Origin: Actinomyces trachealis
GTDB taxonomy: Bacteria > Actinomycetota > Actinomycetes > Actinomycetales > Actinomycetaceae
NCBI RefSeq assembly: GCF_015711475.1
Contig: NZ_CP065027.1
Coordinates: 2,108,001-2,172,000 of the forward strand
Length of the DNA: 64,000 bases
Direction of reading: 5' to 3'
Shown in pieces: positions 36,391 through 47,580 of this stretch. Numbering within the stretch: the stretch's first letter is position 1; every line of letters starts with the position of its first letter. Under the pieces are notes generated by a model. That model saw nothing but the letters and a program-made list of their open reading frames with translations, was not told the DNA's origin and made no database searches. The position numbers and the translations under genes are program-made.

Positions 36391-38663
36391 CCACGCAGCC
36401 CCGCGAGCGTGTCCCCTCCGTACTCTCCTTCACGACCTTCCTGGACCTGGGCGTGGTGCTGCTGGCACTGGTCCTGGGCACCGTCCACTTCGCTCCTGCC
36501 TGGGGTGGGGTGATCGGTCCCGTAGCAGCCGGGGTGGGGGCGGTGATCGGCCTAGCCCTCGGCTGGATCAGCCGTGGATTGCGTTGGGGTCCGCTGTCCA
36601 CCTTGCTGGCGGTGGTGGCTGCGCACCTGGGCCTGGCACCCTGGATCCTGCCAGATGTCGGCAGCGGGCTGGGCGCGGTGGCCACGGTAGCTACCTCTTC
36701 CCTAAGTGTCTGGCGTGACGCGCTGACGCTGTCACCCCCACTGACTGCCTTTACCTATATGACGGTACTGCCGTGGATCACCGGCTTAGTGACGGGGGTG
36801 CTGGCCACGCGCCTGGTTCTCTCCGGCCACCCGCATCTGGGTGGGTTGGCTTGCTTGCTGATGCCTTTTGTGGCGTTGCTGTGGGGAACCCGGGAGCTTT
36901 GCCTACCGGCTTTGACCTGCCCACCCTTGGCTGCGGCGCTGCTGCTCCTTTGGGCGATGCACGCGCGCCGGGGGCAGCGGGGCTCAATTGCTGAGGCCAT
37001 GGAGGTTGGCGACGACGGCGTTGTGCGCGCGGATCGCCGCTCCGGTCTGATGGGTGTGGCGGTGGTGTCCGCCGCCATGGTGATCGCGATGGCCGCCACC
37101 CCTGCTGTTCCGGGCGTGCGCGTACTGTTACGTGATCGTTTCACCCCGCCGTTAGACCTGGCACAGTACGCCACGCCGCTGTCACTGGTGCGTCTGCTAG
37201 AGACGGAGATGGTGGATACGGAGCTCTTCCAGATTAAGGAGGCTCCCTCAGGAGCACGTCTACGGGTGGCGGCTTTGGACTCCTACGACGGGGTTGTGGC
37301 CTCTATCGGTGAGGACGCCACGGGCGTGGCACGTTTCAAACCGGTGGGTGACGGCACCTTGCTCAATGATTTGGACCAGGGCTCCGTGCGGACCGTGACC
37401 ATTGAGGTAACTGGCTACAACTTCGCGTGGGTCCCCACCGTCCGCGATCTGCGCGCCAGCTGGGTCACTGGGCCACGGCAGGCTGACTTGCGCGGCAGCA
37501 TGTACTTTGACGCGCTCTCAGGCACGCTGCTGACCACCGCCACCACGGCCACCGGCGATGTGTTCACGGAGGAGGTCGTCCCTAACCAGGTGCCCAACGA
37601 TGCCACGCTCGCTACCTTGGAGCTGGATAAGGGGGCTCCCGGTAACGTCGGTGAGGTGCCGGTGACCATTGCCACCCGTGCCGCCACGATCATCGGCTCT
37701 GAGGGCACTGACCTGGGCAAGATCAGGGCTCTGCAGCAGGCGCTGCGGTCTGGCTACTACTCGGACGGTACCAAGAGCCCTTCCGCCTCTGGCCACGGGG
37801 CCGCCCGTCTGAGCACCATGGTGCAGGGAGGCGCTCTGATCGGTGATGCGGAGCAGTACTCGGTGCTGATGATGCTCATGTGCCGCTCCCTGGGGATCCC
37901 GGCGCGCGTGGTCATGGGCTTTGACCCGTCGATTGACGGCGACGCCACCCAGGTTACGGGCACCGATGTGACTGCTTGGGTGGAGATCCCGTTCAAGGGT
38001 GTGGGCTGGGTGCCGTTTGATGTCACTCCTGACCGTGACAACCTGCCGCAGCAGCAGACTGAGGAGCGGGTCTCTAACCCGTTGCCGCAGGTGCTACAGC
38101 CGCCGTTGGCTCCGCAGGATCCTGCTGAGCTCCCGCCGAGCTACGAGGACACCCAGGAGCCCAATGACGACGACGAGGTCCAGCAGCCTCACTCTTACCT
38201 GGCCCTGGGCGTCGCAGGTGGCGTGCTGGCCCTCCTGCTGCCCTTCGCGCTGATCCTTGGCCTCAAGGCGCTGCGGCGGCGACGGCGTCAACGTTCGCAC
38301 TCTGCCGTTGAACGGGTGGAGGGCGCCTGGGACGAGGTCTTGGATTGGGCGCGTGACCTGGGCGTGCAGAGCGCATGCGGCCGCACGCGGCATGAGACAG
38401 CCACCGACCTGGACCACAGCTTCCCCGATGCGGGTCTGCTTGACCTGTCGCGGGATGTCGATAAATCCGTATTCAGTGCAGCGAACCCCGCAGAGGAAGA
38501 TGCAGCCGCCGTTTGGCTTAGTGCGGAGGCTAGTATTCCTGCGATGGGCTTCGGCAAAAGCCGTTTCCAACGCGCCCTGGCAAGGGTGTCGTTGGCGTCC
38601 CTTGTCCATCCGGCTGGCCGCACTTTGCGTGGTCGCCGTTCCTTCAGGAGATACCCACGATGA
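36387..38663 (+). CDS. Transglutaminase-like membrane protein lacking catalytic Cys and His
   Basis: 758 aa with TgpA-type layout: about six N-terminal membrane helices (to about residue 235), an extracytoplasmic region with a transglutaminase-like core (about 440-550), a further helix (about 605-630), and a cytoplasmic tail. The core aligns with the family at GDAEQYSVLMMLMCRSLGIP, ARVVMGF and WVPFDVTP. The catalytic Cys (usual GDCEQ) is Ala in codon GCG, and the catalytic His (usual HAWVE) is Thr in VTAWVEI; only the Asp remains. It is therefore probably not a cross-linking enzyme or protease, but a binding or scaffold domain. It is coupled to its neighbours by ATGA overlaps at both ends. 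Confidence 0.88.
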   Translation: MTTQPRERVPSVLSFTTFLDLGVVLLALVLGTVHFAPAWGGVIGPVAAGVGAVIGLALGWISRGLRWGPLSTLLAVVAAHLGLAPWILPDVGSGLGAVATVATSSLSVWRDALTLSPPLTAFTYMTVLPWITGLVTGVLATRLVLSGHPHLGGLACLLMPFVALLWGTRELCLPALTCPPLAAALLLLWAMHARRGQRGSIAEAMEVGDDGVVRADRRSGLMGVAVVSAAMVIAMAATPAVPGVRVLLRDRFTPPLDLAQYATPLSLVRLLETEMVDTELFQIKEAPSGARLRVAALDSYDGVVASIGEDATGVARFKPVGDGTLLNDLDQGSVRTVTIEVTGYNFAWVPTVRDLRASWVTGPRQADLRGSMYFDALSGTLLTTATTATGDVFTEEVVPNQVPNDATLATLELDKGAPGNVGEVPVTIATRAATIIGSEGTDLGKIRALQQALRSGYYSDGTKSPSASGHGAARLSTMVQGGALIGDAEQYSVLMMLMCRSLGIPARVVMGFDPSIDGDATQVTGTDVTAWVEIPFKGVGWVPFDVTPDRDNLPQQQTEERVSNPLPQVLQPPLAPQDPAELPPSYEDTQEPNDDDEVQQPHSYLALGVAGGVLALLLPFALILGLKALRRRRRQRSHSAVERVEGAWDEVLDWARDLGVQSACGRTRHETATDLDHSFPDAGLLDLSRDVDKSVFSAANPAEEDAAAVWLSAEASIPAMGFGKSRFQRALARVSLASLVHPAGRTLRGRRSFRRYPR

Positions 38664-41005
38664 CGCTCTTGAGCGTAACTGACGAGACCATGGTCAACCC
38701 GTTGCGCATACCTGCAACCACAGGGGCTCGCGCCCGGGCGGTCATCATCGACGCCGTCCTCATCAGTATCCTCGCTGTGGCGCTGATGGGTGCGTCTATC
38801 CTAGTTCTTCACCGCCCGCACCTGGGCCTGCTGAGTGCGATACTGGCGGTGATTGTGCTGATCCGTGAGGCTGATCTGACCTTCACGGGCTACAGTGTAG
38901 GTGGGCGCGTCGCCGGTGTGCGTTGGGTGGATGCCCGCACTGACAGCCATCCGGGAATCGGCATGTTCTTCCACGCGGATCTGGTGCTCATCACCATCGT
39001 CCCCACGCTCGGTTTTGGTTCCCTGCTACTCCTGAGTTCAGCCGCCAAGGACAAGAACCGGCGTGGCTGGCACGACCGCATCTCCGGTCTGATTGCGGTG
39101 AGTACCAAGGACCCGTTTGACGAGGAACTGGAGGAGTTTGACGACATCTCCCTGATGTCCACTACTGGCACCTTGGAGGAGGTCCCGGAGGAGTTCTACC
39201 GCGCTGACGCCGAGGATCCGGAGCGCCTGGGCCCGGGCCAGGCGCCGGTGAACCACTCGGTGTATGAGTCCAGCCGTGGCGCGAAGGTGGCCAGCACCCA
39301 GGAGGCTGAGGCGGCTGAGGTTAGGAGCGAGGCGCCGGTCTTTGCGTCTGTGGTGGCGGCAGCTAGTGCGGCGCGGTCCTTTGCGACGTCGGAGCCTGTG
39401 CCGGTGGTTGAGACGGCGTCTCAGGCTGAGGCGAAGGCCAACGTACAGGCTGGGTCCTCTGCTGCTGATACTGAGGTGCTGCCCGCTGCCGAGCCGGAGC
39501 CGACGGCTGCGCCTGCCGTGGACTCCACGGGCTCCACGGTGGAGCCCGCAACTGAGCCGAAGGTCGTGTACCAGCCAGTTCCGGAGCCTGAGGTGACCGT
39601 GGTGGAGCAGGCCGCTGAGCCTGTTGTGGAGGCCGCCGAGGCCACTGACGTGAAACCTGAGGCTGGGGTTGAGCCCGTCACTGAGTCTGAGACTGGGGCG
39701 CGGGTGCCTGCGCCCGCTGAGTCGGGGGCTGTATGCGAGCCTGAGCCGACCGGTCTGGAGGACGGTATGGACGATACGGACGGTGACGGTGACGTTGATC
39801 TCAAGCCCATGGAGGATGACTCCGCCGAGCAGGCCGCAGTGCAGGCCACAGAGCTTGTAGCAGACCAGCAGCACCCGAATGCGGAGGCTGAGTTTGAGCA
39901 GGTTGCCCAGAGCATCCTGGGTGCCGCAGAGGAGGTCACTGAGGCAACCGAGGCCACAGCCGCCACCGAGGCGCTCGCAGGCACCGCTGCTGGCGCTGAG
40001 CAGGCTGTTTCCCCCGCCGTCGCTGCTGAGCAGACCGGCAGCACCTTCCAGGCCGACGCCGTGATCCCGCCCGTCTCCAGGGGCTCCGGCATGCTGAATG
40101 AGTTTGAGCCTTTCAACACCGTTGGCGAGGCCGCCACCGCCGACAACGGCTTTGTGGCCGTTAGTGCCACCAGCGAGCTGGATGCTGACGAATCTTCCTC
40201 CTTCGGCGTGGTGCCGCCGGTGGAGGAGGTGGTCGGGGCTCCACGTTCCGCCCCCTCCCCGTCCGAGCAGGACGATCACTACGAGCTGGTCAAAGAGGTC
40301 TTCGCCCGCCGGGCGGCCGCCCGCGCCGCTGAGGTCGCCGCTAACGGCGCCTCCGGCCCGAGCATCGCGACCTTCGACAGTGAGGACATCTCGGTGTCCC
40401 CTGCGGCTGAGGAGGCCGTGGAGGCCAGCTCCGAGTCCTCCCAGGAGATCGTCGACGACACTCTTATCGACGCCAGCCTGGTTGACGGCCAGACCACCGG
40501 TGAGTCCATGATCGAGGTGCCGGAGGGCGAGTCGCTGGACAGCTACTTCGCCGACGCCCTCATCAACGACGACGACGCGATCTCTGCGGAATCCGCTGAG
40601 GCTGAGTCCGCTGAGCAGGTCGGCACTATTGGCACCGAGGGACCCTCTCATGCTTTCGTGGACGACCGCTCCGAGCCCGTCATACGTCTGATGCCCTTCA
40701 CCAATGCAGGCAGGGCTATCCACGTAACTGGTCCGACGATCATCGGTCGCGCCCCATTGAATACCTCCCGTTACCCGGAGGCCAAGCTGGTGGCGCTAGG
40801 TGATTCCGCTCCCTCCGTGTCCAAAACACATGCCGCCATGATGCCCACCGAACACGGCATCCTGGTCACGGACCTGGGCTCAAGCAACGGTACTCGGGTG
40901 GTGCGAGCCGGGAAGGCGCGGCGTATTCCCACTGACGTCGCCGTTATGGTGCATGAGGGCGGCGTGGTGCTGCTCGGGCAGACCGCTTACCGCGTCCAAC
41001 GCTGA
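38660..41005 (+). CDS. RDD membrane domain plus C-terminal FHA domain protein
   Basis: 781 aa. The N-terminal RDD domain has about three helices (ARAVIIDAVLISILAVAL, TGYSVGGRVAGVRWVD, to about residue 150). A very long acidic, Ala/Glu/Val-rich disordered linker follows (about 155-680). The C-terminal FHA domain (about 688-778: TIIGRAPLNTS, SVSKTHAAM, DLGSSNGTRV) should bind phosphothreonine. A substrate of the nearby Ser/Thr kinase that also binds phosphoproteins is likely. It is coupled to the transglutaminase-like gene by an ATGA overlap and is last in this operon, followed by a strong hairpin. The acidic linker gives long false open frames on the other strand. Confidence 0.92.
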   Translation: MTLLSVTDETMVNPLRIPATTGARARAVIIDAVLISILAVALMGASILVLHRPHLGLLSAILAVIVLIREADLTFTGYSVGGRVAGVRWVDARTDSHPGIGMFFHADLVLITIVPTLGFGSLLLLSSAAKDKNRRGWHDRISGLIAVSTKDPFDEELEEFDDISLMSTTGTLEEVPEEFYRADAEDPERLGPGQAPVNHSVYESSRGAKVASTQEAEAAEVRSEAPVFASVVAAASAARSFATSEPVPVVETASQAEAKANVQAGSSAADTEVLPAAEPEPTAAPAVDSTGSTVEPATEPKVVYQPVPEPEVTVVEQAAEPVVEAAEATDVKPEAGVEPVTESETGARVPAPAESGAVCEPEPTGLEDGMDDTDGDGDVDLKPMEDDSAEQAAVQATELVADQQHPNAEAEFEQVAQSILGAAEEVTEATEATAATEALAGTAAGAEQAVSPAVAAEQTGSTFQADAVIPPVSRGSGMLNEFEPFNTVGEAATADNGFVAVSATSELDADESSSFGVVPPVEEVVGAPRSAPSPSEQDDHYELVKEVFARRAAARAAEVAANGASGPSIATFDSEDISVSPAAEEAVEASSESSQEIVDDTLIDASLVDGQTTGESMIEVPEGESLDSYFADALINDDDAISAESAEAESAEQVGTIGTEGPSHAFVDDRSEPVIRLMPFTNAGRAIHVTGPTIIGRAPLNTSRYPEAKLVALGDSAPSVSKTHAAMMPTEHGILVTDLGSSNGTRVVRAGKARRIPTDVAVMVHEGGVVLLGQTAYRVQR

Positions 41006-41021
41006 GCACATCACCTGCGAG

Positions 41022-41049
41022 AATGCCCGGTGTACGCACCGGGCATTTT
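41022..41049. terminator. Hairpin with T-run between convergent FHA and kinase genes
   Basis: AATGCCCGGTG (41022-41032) and CACCGGGCATT (41037-41047) form an 11-bp stem with a 4-base loop, followed by TT on the plus strand. It lies 16 bases after the RDD-FHA stop and close to the kinase stop on the other strand. Confidence 0.85.
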
Positions 41050-41066
41050 CGTGTGCAACCGTAGGC

Positions 41067-42607
<1,541 letters not shown>

Positions 42608-42611
<4 letters not shown>

Positions 42612-44809
42612 GGAAGATCCTCGAAGACCAGGGATTGGCCGTCACCGAGCACGAGCTCGTCACCGTTGCGGATCAGGACCGAGGTGCCGGGGGCCATGCG
42701 CACCGGGTCCTCGCCGTCGCGGCAGAGGATGGTGCCGTTGCGGGTTGCCAGGTCCTCTACCAGCACCGCCCACTCTTCGAGCATGATGTGCACGTGGTTG
42801 CGGGAGATGAGGCGCTCTGGGCTGGGCACCACGACGGCCAATGGTGGCACGTCACCCATCGCGAAGGAGGTGACGTCAGGCTGACGGCCGACCACCAAGT
42901 CGCGGTCCAAGGAGATGACTTCACCGGAGGACATGGTTACGGTGCCTAGAGCCGGGCAGACCATGCGCTGTGCGGGCAGGACCAGGTCTTCGCCGCAAAT
43001 GCGGCACTTGCTGCGGCTGGTGGGGTTGGCGTGGCCCTTGGGACAGGGGCAAGCCAGGACGTAGCGGTCCTCGTAGAGTTCGTTGGTGCTCGGTGAGTCA
43101 AGATCGACGCCGAACTCGGCGTCCAGCTCTGCGAGTAGGGCCTGGGGGAGGTCCTGGTCCACGGTGTGGGAGATGATCGTGGAGGAGACGGCGTCGCCGT
43201 CCCTGACCTCGTCCGCGTCCTGGGGTTCCTGAGCCGACTTGGACTTCTGAGCGGGCTTGGCCGCAGCCGGGGTGACGACGCGCACCTCGCCCTCGTCGAA
43301 GTCGTCCACCACTGCCGCACCCGGCTCAAGCTCAAGTTCGTACTCGATCTCGTCGTCGGGGAACTGGCCGATGGGGGTGTCCCGCACAGGCAGGACGGCG
43401 GTCTCCTCAGCCTGAACGCCAGCCTCAGCAATCTCAGCAGTCTCAGACTCCTCGGCTTCAGCCTCCTGAGTCTCAGCCTGCTCAGCCTCGGCATGGTCCT
43501 CGATTACAGCAGCCTTGGCTTTGGCCTCAGCCTCCTCGGCGGTTGCCTCGGCGAGGTCCTCGGCCTCAGCGGAGTCGTGCGCGACCAGTCCGGCGGCAGC
43601 GGCTGCGGCGGCAGCGGCAGCCTTCATGCGCTTGCCGAAGCGGCCCCGGCCACGTGGGGGCTCGTCGGTCGCAGCGACCTCCGCCTCGGGGGCTTCGGTC
43701 TTGGCGGACTCATCAACGAGCTGGGCCGCAGCAGCAGCCTTGGTCTCCGCTACCTCAGCCCGTTCGTCGCTGGTCTCAACCTTGCCGTCAGCGTCCTCAG
43801 CCTCTGCCTCAGCGTCGTCGGCTAGGTCCCCAGTCTTGTAAGCCTCAGCCTTCTTGTCCTCGGGCTCCTCAGCCTCATCGGCGGAGCTAGCGGACTCGGA
43901 GGACTCACCAGACTCGGCGGTAGCCTCAGTGGGGCTCTCAGCTTGCTCGGCGTCGGCAGTCAAGGTGCTCAGCTCGTCGACCTCGTCGATCTGGTCGCCA
44001 GTCAGGACGACCTCAAGGGGCTCAGAGTCAACCACCCGGTCGGCGGAGTCAGCGGACTGGAAGTCCTCGACCACCTCAGTGGCCTGCGCCTCGGCCTCAA
44101 TGTCGATGCGCGGCGCCATCATGGTCTCGTCAGGGGCCGGGACAGACTCCTCAACCAGGGCAGGGGCAGGTAGCGGGGCGTCAAGGAACGCGTCCTTGAC
44201 CTGCGGCGCAGCGGTACTACTGACCTCAGAGCCCTCGGAGACCTCAGCCTCGGGCTGTTCTGCCTCGGCCGTCTCTGGCTTAGCGGCGGCAGCCTCCGGG
44301 GCGGCGGCCAGCGCGGCAGGCTCAGGAGCCTTGGGGATGATGTCGCCTTCGATCTTCCCACCCCCCAGGAGGAGAGCGGCAGCAGAGACAATGGCGTCAA
44401 CAACGGGGCGGGTACGTCCGTGCAGCTCCTCAGGAGCGATCACGCGGACGTCCCGACCGGACTCAAGGGTCGTCTCGTACCAGGTCTCGACACCGTCGCA
44501 GTTCAGTTTGGTGCCGTCTACAAAGACCACCGGGCGGCCACGCACCATCACGTGCATGGCCTCAGCCTCTCCTGACAGGACAGCGGCGAACTCAGGTAAG
44601 GAACCGATGTGGCCACCTGAGTTGCCCAGCAGGGCATCCATCAGGTCAACCATGGAAGTTCCCTCCGCCCGCAGCAACTCCCACAGGTCGGTGACTACGG
44701 CATCGTCTGCGGTTGGTGGCAGCAGCATCACACCACGGGGGGTGACCGCAGCCACCCAGCTACCACCGACCCACTGGACAGCGCCAGCAGAGGTCAGACC
44801 TGTAGACAT
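42608..44809 (-). CDS. FHA and zinc-ribbon protein with novel N-terminal domain
   Basis: 733 aa, apparently cytoplasmic. Residues 1 to about 150 are an unrecognised domain (AVQWVGGSWVAAVTPRGVML, LPEFAAVLSG) also found alone in the next gene upstream. About 155-570 is an acidic Ala/Glu linker. About 590-615 is a CxCxxGH...CxxC zinc ribbon (CPCPKGHANPTSRSKCRICG). About 640-728 is an FHA domain (VVGRQPDV, LISRNHVHIM, DLATRNGTIL). AAGGAG lies 5 bases before the ATG. It is coupled to the kinase gene by a GTGA overlap, so it is a likely partner and substrate. No PP2C motif (DGMGG) is present. Confidence 0.9.
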
Positions 44810-44938
44810 CGGTACTCCTTCGACAACGGGACAACATCCGGTCAGTCCTGATGAATCCTGACCACAGTACCGCAGAACCAGTCGGCCAACACATTGAGAA
44901 CTAGCGTCGGATTGGGGTCGTAATCGCCATAGGCAACC

Positions 44939-44951
44939 GTGCGTTACGCAC
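44939..44951. repeat. 13-bp perfect inverted repeat
   Basis: GTGCGT-T-ACGCAC lies in the 193-base gap between the FHA gene and the small upstream gene. Two TGCGG pentamers at 44983 and 44995 (12 bases apart) follow. It could be a short terminator stem or an operator. Confidence 0.3.
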
Positions 44952-45002
44952 CCTAGCTAGTCTCCGCGTGACCGACCGGCCCTGCGGATGAGAATGCGGG
45001 AA

Positions 45003-45491
45003 TCAGGCCTCGTCGGCAGTAGCCACAGCGGCGGTGTGCTGGTCCCCCAGACGCACGACCGAGGCGGCGACGACACCATCGACCACCGGGCGCATGCGGG
45101 CGCCGGGAGCCTCGTGGACGCGGACCTGCACGGAGGAGGGGGCGGGGAGCACGGTCTCGCACCAGGTAGATACGGCGCGAGCGTCAACGATCTCACCGTC
45201 GACCTCAAGAGCTGGGACGCCACGCAGCGCCAGGTGCACGTCGCCGTTGTCACTCAGCAGCAGCAGGGCGAAGTCCGGAATGGAGGCGATGCGGCCTCCC
45301 TGAGCTACGAGCAGCTCGTCGAGCACGTCGGTCATCGTGGCGCTTCCAGAGCGGAGGAGCCTCCAAACGCGGTTGACAAGCTCGTCGGAGACCTCCGGGG
45401 GAAGGAGCATGAGACCGTTGGGGGTGACGACAGCGGTCCAGCTGCCCTCAGCCCACTGGACAGCAGTGCCAGCAGTAAGACGTTCAGACAT
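45003..45491 (-). CDS. Stand-alone paralogue of the FHA protein N-terminal domain
   Basis: 162 aa, no signal peptide or membrane helix. The whole protein aligns by eye with residues 1 to about 150 of the adjacent FHA/zinc-ribbon protein: AVQWAEGSWTAVVTPNGLML versus AVQWVGGSWVAAVTPRGVML, IPDFALLL versus LPEFAAVL, and ARAVSTWCETVL versus CDGVETWYETTL. I chose the ATG at 45491 because AAGGAG is 8 bases upstream. It is transcribed in the same direction as the FHA and kinase genes and probably shares their function. The family is not recognised. A CCGCA array lies 93 bases upstream. Confidence 0.8.
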   Translation of the reverse strand: MSERLTAGTAVQWAEGSWTAVVTPNGLMLLPPEVSDELVNRVWRLLRSGSATMTDVLDELLVAQGGRIASIPDFALLLLSDNGDVHLALRGVPALEVDGEIVDARAVSTWCETVLPAPSSVQVRVHEAPGARMRPVVDGVVAASVVRLGDQHTAAVATADEA

Positions 45492-45583
45492 CCAAATACT
45501 CCTTGGATTCCCCGCGATATCGCGGGAGTCGGAAGATGAGCGTTTGAAACGTACCCCACTAACCAAGCCCTCTTCAGGGCTCG

Positions 45584-45629
45584 TGCGGGACTCATGCGGA
45601 GACTTGTCAAGCCCTGCGGAAGCGTGCGG
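45584..45629 (-). promoter_or_regulatory. Four phased CCGCA repeats upstream of the small FHA-paralogue gene
   Basis: TGCGG on the plus strand (CCGCA on the coding strand of the minus-strand gene) occurs at 45584, 45595, 45615 and 45625, with spacing of 11, 20 and 10 bases. The gene start is at 45491. The orientation and helical spacing match the array before the wzz-like gene. Confidence 0.4.
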
Positions 45630-45693
45630 CACCCGTGGGAACCCACACGCTAGCCGCAATTACACATGGACGTTATTTAGCGACGCTCCAACT

Positions 45694-47580
45694 TTAGCCT
45701 TCCAACAGCTCCGCAGCCGACAACCATTCGTCCTCAAGTGCGTCTCTTTCCGATTGCGCCGCCGCCAATTCGCGCCCCAGCTCGATCAGCTCACCGACCT
45801 TGCCGGGGTCAGCGGAGACCGCCTCCATGCGCGCGTGGATCTGCTCTATCCGTGCGTCCGCCCGCTCCAACTTCCGCTCGATCCGGGCCACGGTCTTGGC
45901 CGCCTCACGCCGTTGCGCGCCACTGAGCCCCGCCGCACCGCCCGCTCCCCCGGCGCTGGGCACAGCCCCCGTAGAGGCGTCGTCGGCCGCCCCCTCAAGG
46001 GCTGCGCGGCGCAGCTCCAGGTACTGCTCCACCCCGCCGGGCAGGCTGCACACAGCACCGTCACCCAGCAGTGCTACCTGGTGATCGGTGACCCGCTCCA
46101 GCAGGTAACGGTCGTGGGAGACCACCACCAAAGTGCCGGGGAAAGAGTCCAGAATGTCCTCCATGGCGGCCAGGGTGTCGGTGTCCAGGTCGTTCGTGGG
46201 CTCGTCCAACAGCAGCACGTTGGGCTCGGTCATAAGCAGACGCAGCAGCTGTAGGCGCCGCCGCTCCCCACCGGAAACCTCCCCCACCCGGGCCCAGGCG
46301 CGCTGCCGGGTGAAGCCCAGACGCTCCACCAGCTGGGAGGCGCTCAGCTCCCTGCCTCCCACAGTGACATGCTCCCCCACCATGGCGACGGCGTCGACCA
46401 CCCGCTCCTGAGCCAGAGCGTCCAACTCATGGGTGGACTGGGACAAGGTGGCCACCTTGACGGTCTTACCGCGCACCACCCGGCCGCTGGTGGGCTCCTG
46501 GGTGCCCGCCAGCAGGCGCAGCAGCGTGGTCTTTCCCGCGCCGTTCACGCCGACGACGCCCACACGCTCACCGGGCGCCAGCCGCCAGGTGACCTGGTGC
46601 AGCACCTCCCGCTGACCGGCCTGCGGACTCGCCCCGGGCCGGGGGTAGCTGACGGAGACATCTTCCAGGTCAATGACCCTCTTGCCCAGGCGGGCGGTGG
46701 CCATAGCCATCAGCTCCACGGAGTCGCGTGGCGGCGGTACGTCGGCGATCAGCGCCTCGGCGGCGTCAATGCGGAAGCGGGGCTTAGAGGTGCGGGCGGG
46801 GGCACCACGCCGCAACCAGGCCAGTTCTTTGCGCAGCAAGTTCTCCCGCTTCTGAGCCTCCACAGCAACCTGACGGGCACGCTCAGCGCGAGCCAGCACG
46901 TAGGCCGCGTAGCCGCCGTCGTAGGTTTCGATACGGCCAGGCACCTGCGGACGGCCATTGCCTGGGTCCACACCCGGCACCACCTCCCAGATGTTGGTGC
47001 AGACGGCGTCCAGGAACCAGCGGTCGTGGGTAACAACCACCAGGGCGCCCTGGTCTCGGCCCCCAGCACCCACGAAGCGACGGCGTAGGTGGCGGGCCAG
47101 CCAATCCACACCTTCTACGTCTAGGTGGTTGGTGGGCTCGTCCAGCACTATCACAGAGGCGGTAGAGGTGAGCACGGCAGCTAGAGCAACACGGCGCCGC
47201 TGCCCACCGGAGAGGGTGGCGACGTCGGCGTCCAGAGGCACATCGGTGAGCAGGCCAGCGTGGATGTCCCGCACGGCTGGGTCTGAGGCCCATACGTGTT
47301 CGGCTACGCCCGGGTGCACAGCCTGCACCACTGTGGTGCCGGGGACGAAGTCATCGGTCTGGGTCAGCATGACCACCTGGGTGCCGCGCGCCCGGGTGAC
47401 CCGTCCGCCCTCGACCTCACGCAGTCCTGCCAGGGCCCGCAGGAAGGTGGTTTTCCCGGCACCGTTGGGCCCCAGAACGCCCACTCGGGTGCCGTCCTCA
47501 ATCCCCAGGGTGACGCCGTCCAGGAGGATCCGGGATCCGACCATCAGGTGCAGGTTCTCCACGCCCAGGAGATGTGCCAT
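45694..47580 (-). CDS. ABC-F family ATPase
   Basis: 628 aa with two ABC domains and no membrane helices, typical of ribosome-associated ABC-F proteins (translation factors or antibiotic-resistance proteins). The first domain has GPNGAGKTTFL (about 36-46), LSGGQRRRVAL and LDEPTNHLDVEGV. The second has GVNGAGKTTLLRL (about 348), VSGGERRRLQL and LDEPTNDLDTDTL. A C-terminal coiled coil (about 545-625) follows, as in Uup. The ATG overlaps the ispE stop by one base, so it is translated with the ispE-rsmA genes upstream. A housekeeping role is more likely than resistance given the conserved position. Confidence 0.94.
   Translation of the reverse strand: MAHLLGVENLHLMVGSRILLDGVTLGIEDGTRVGVLGPNGAGKTTFLRALAGLREVEGGRVTRARGTQVVMLTQTDDFVPGTTVVQAVHPGVAEHVWASDPAVRDIHAGLLTDVPLDADVATLSGGQRRRVALAAVLTSTASVIVLDEPTNHLDVEGVDWLARHLRRRFVGAGGRDQGALVVVTHDRWFLDAVCTNIWEVVPGVDPGNGRPQVPGRIETYDGGYAAYVLARAERARQVAVEAQKRENLLRKELAWLRRGAPARTSKPRFRIDAAEALIADVPPPRDSVELMAMATARLGKRVIDLEDVSVSYPRPGASPQAGQREVLHQVTWRLAPGERVGVVGVNGAGKTTLLRLLAGTQEPTSGRVVRGKTVKVATLSQSTHELDALAQERVVDAVAMVGEHVTVGGRELSASQLVERLGFTRQRAWARVGEVSGGERRRLQLLRLLMTEPNVLLLDEPTNDLDTDTLAAMEDILDSFPGTLVVVSHDRYLLERVTDHQVALLGDGAVCSLPGGVEQYLELRRAALEGAADDASTGAVPSAGGAGGAAGLSGAQRREAAKTVARIERKLERADARIEQIHARMEAVSADPGKVGELIELGRELAAAQSERDALEDEWLSAAELLEG

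Noticed and set aside
39038..40723. Minus-strand open frame of 561 codons
   Set aside because: It is antisense to the acidic Ala/Glu/Val linker of the RDD-FHA protein. The biased codon pattern of that linker leaves the opposite strand free of stops.
43400..44000. Possible coiled-coil or repeat domain in the FHA protein
   Set aside because: It is low-complexity acidic Ala/Glu linker without regular repeat length, likely disordered.
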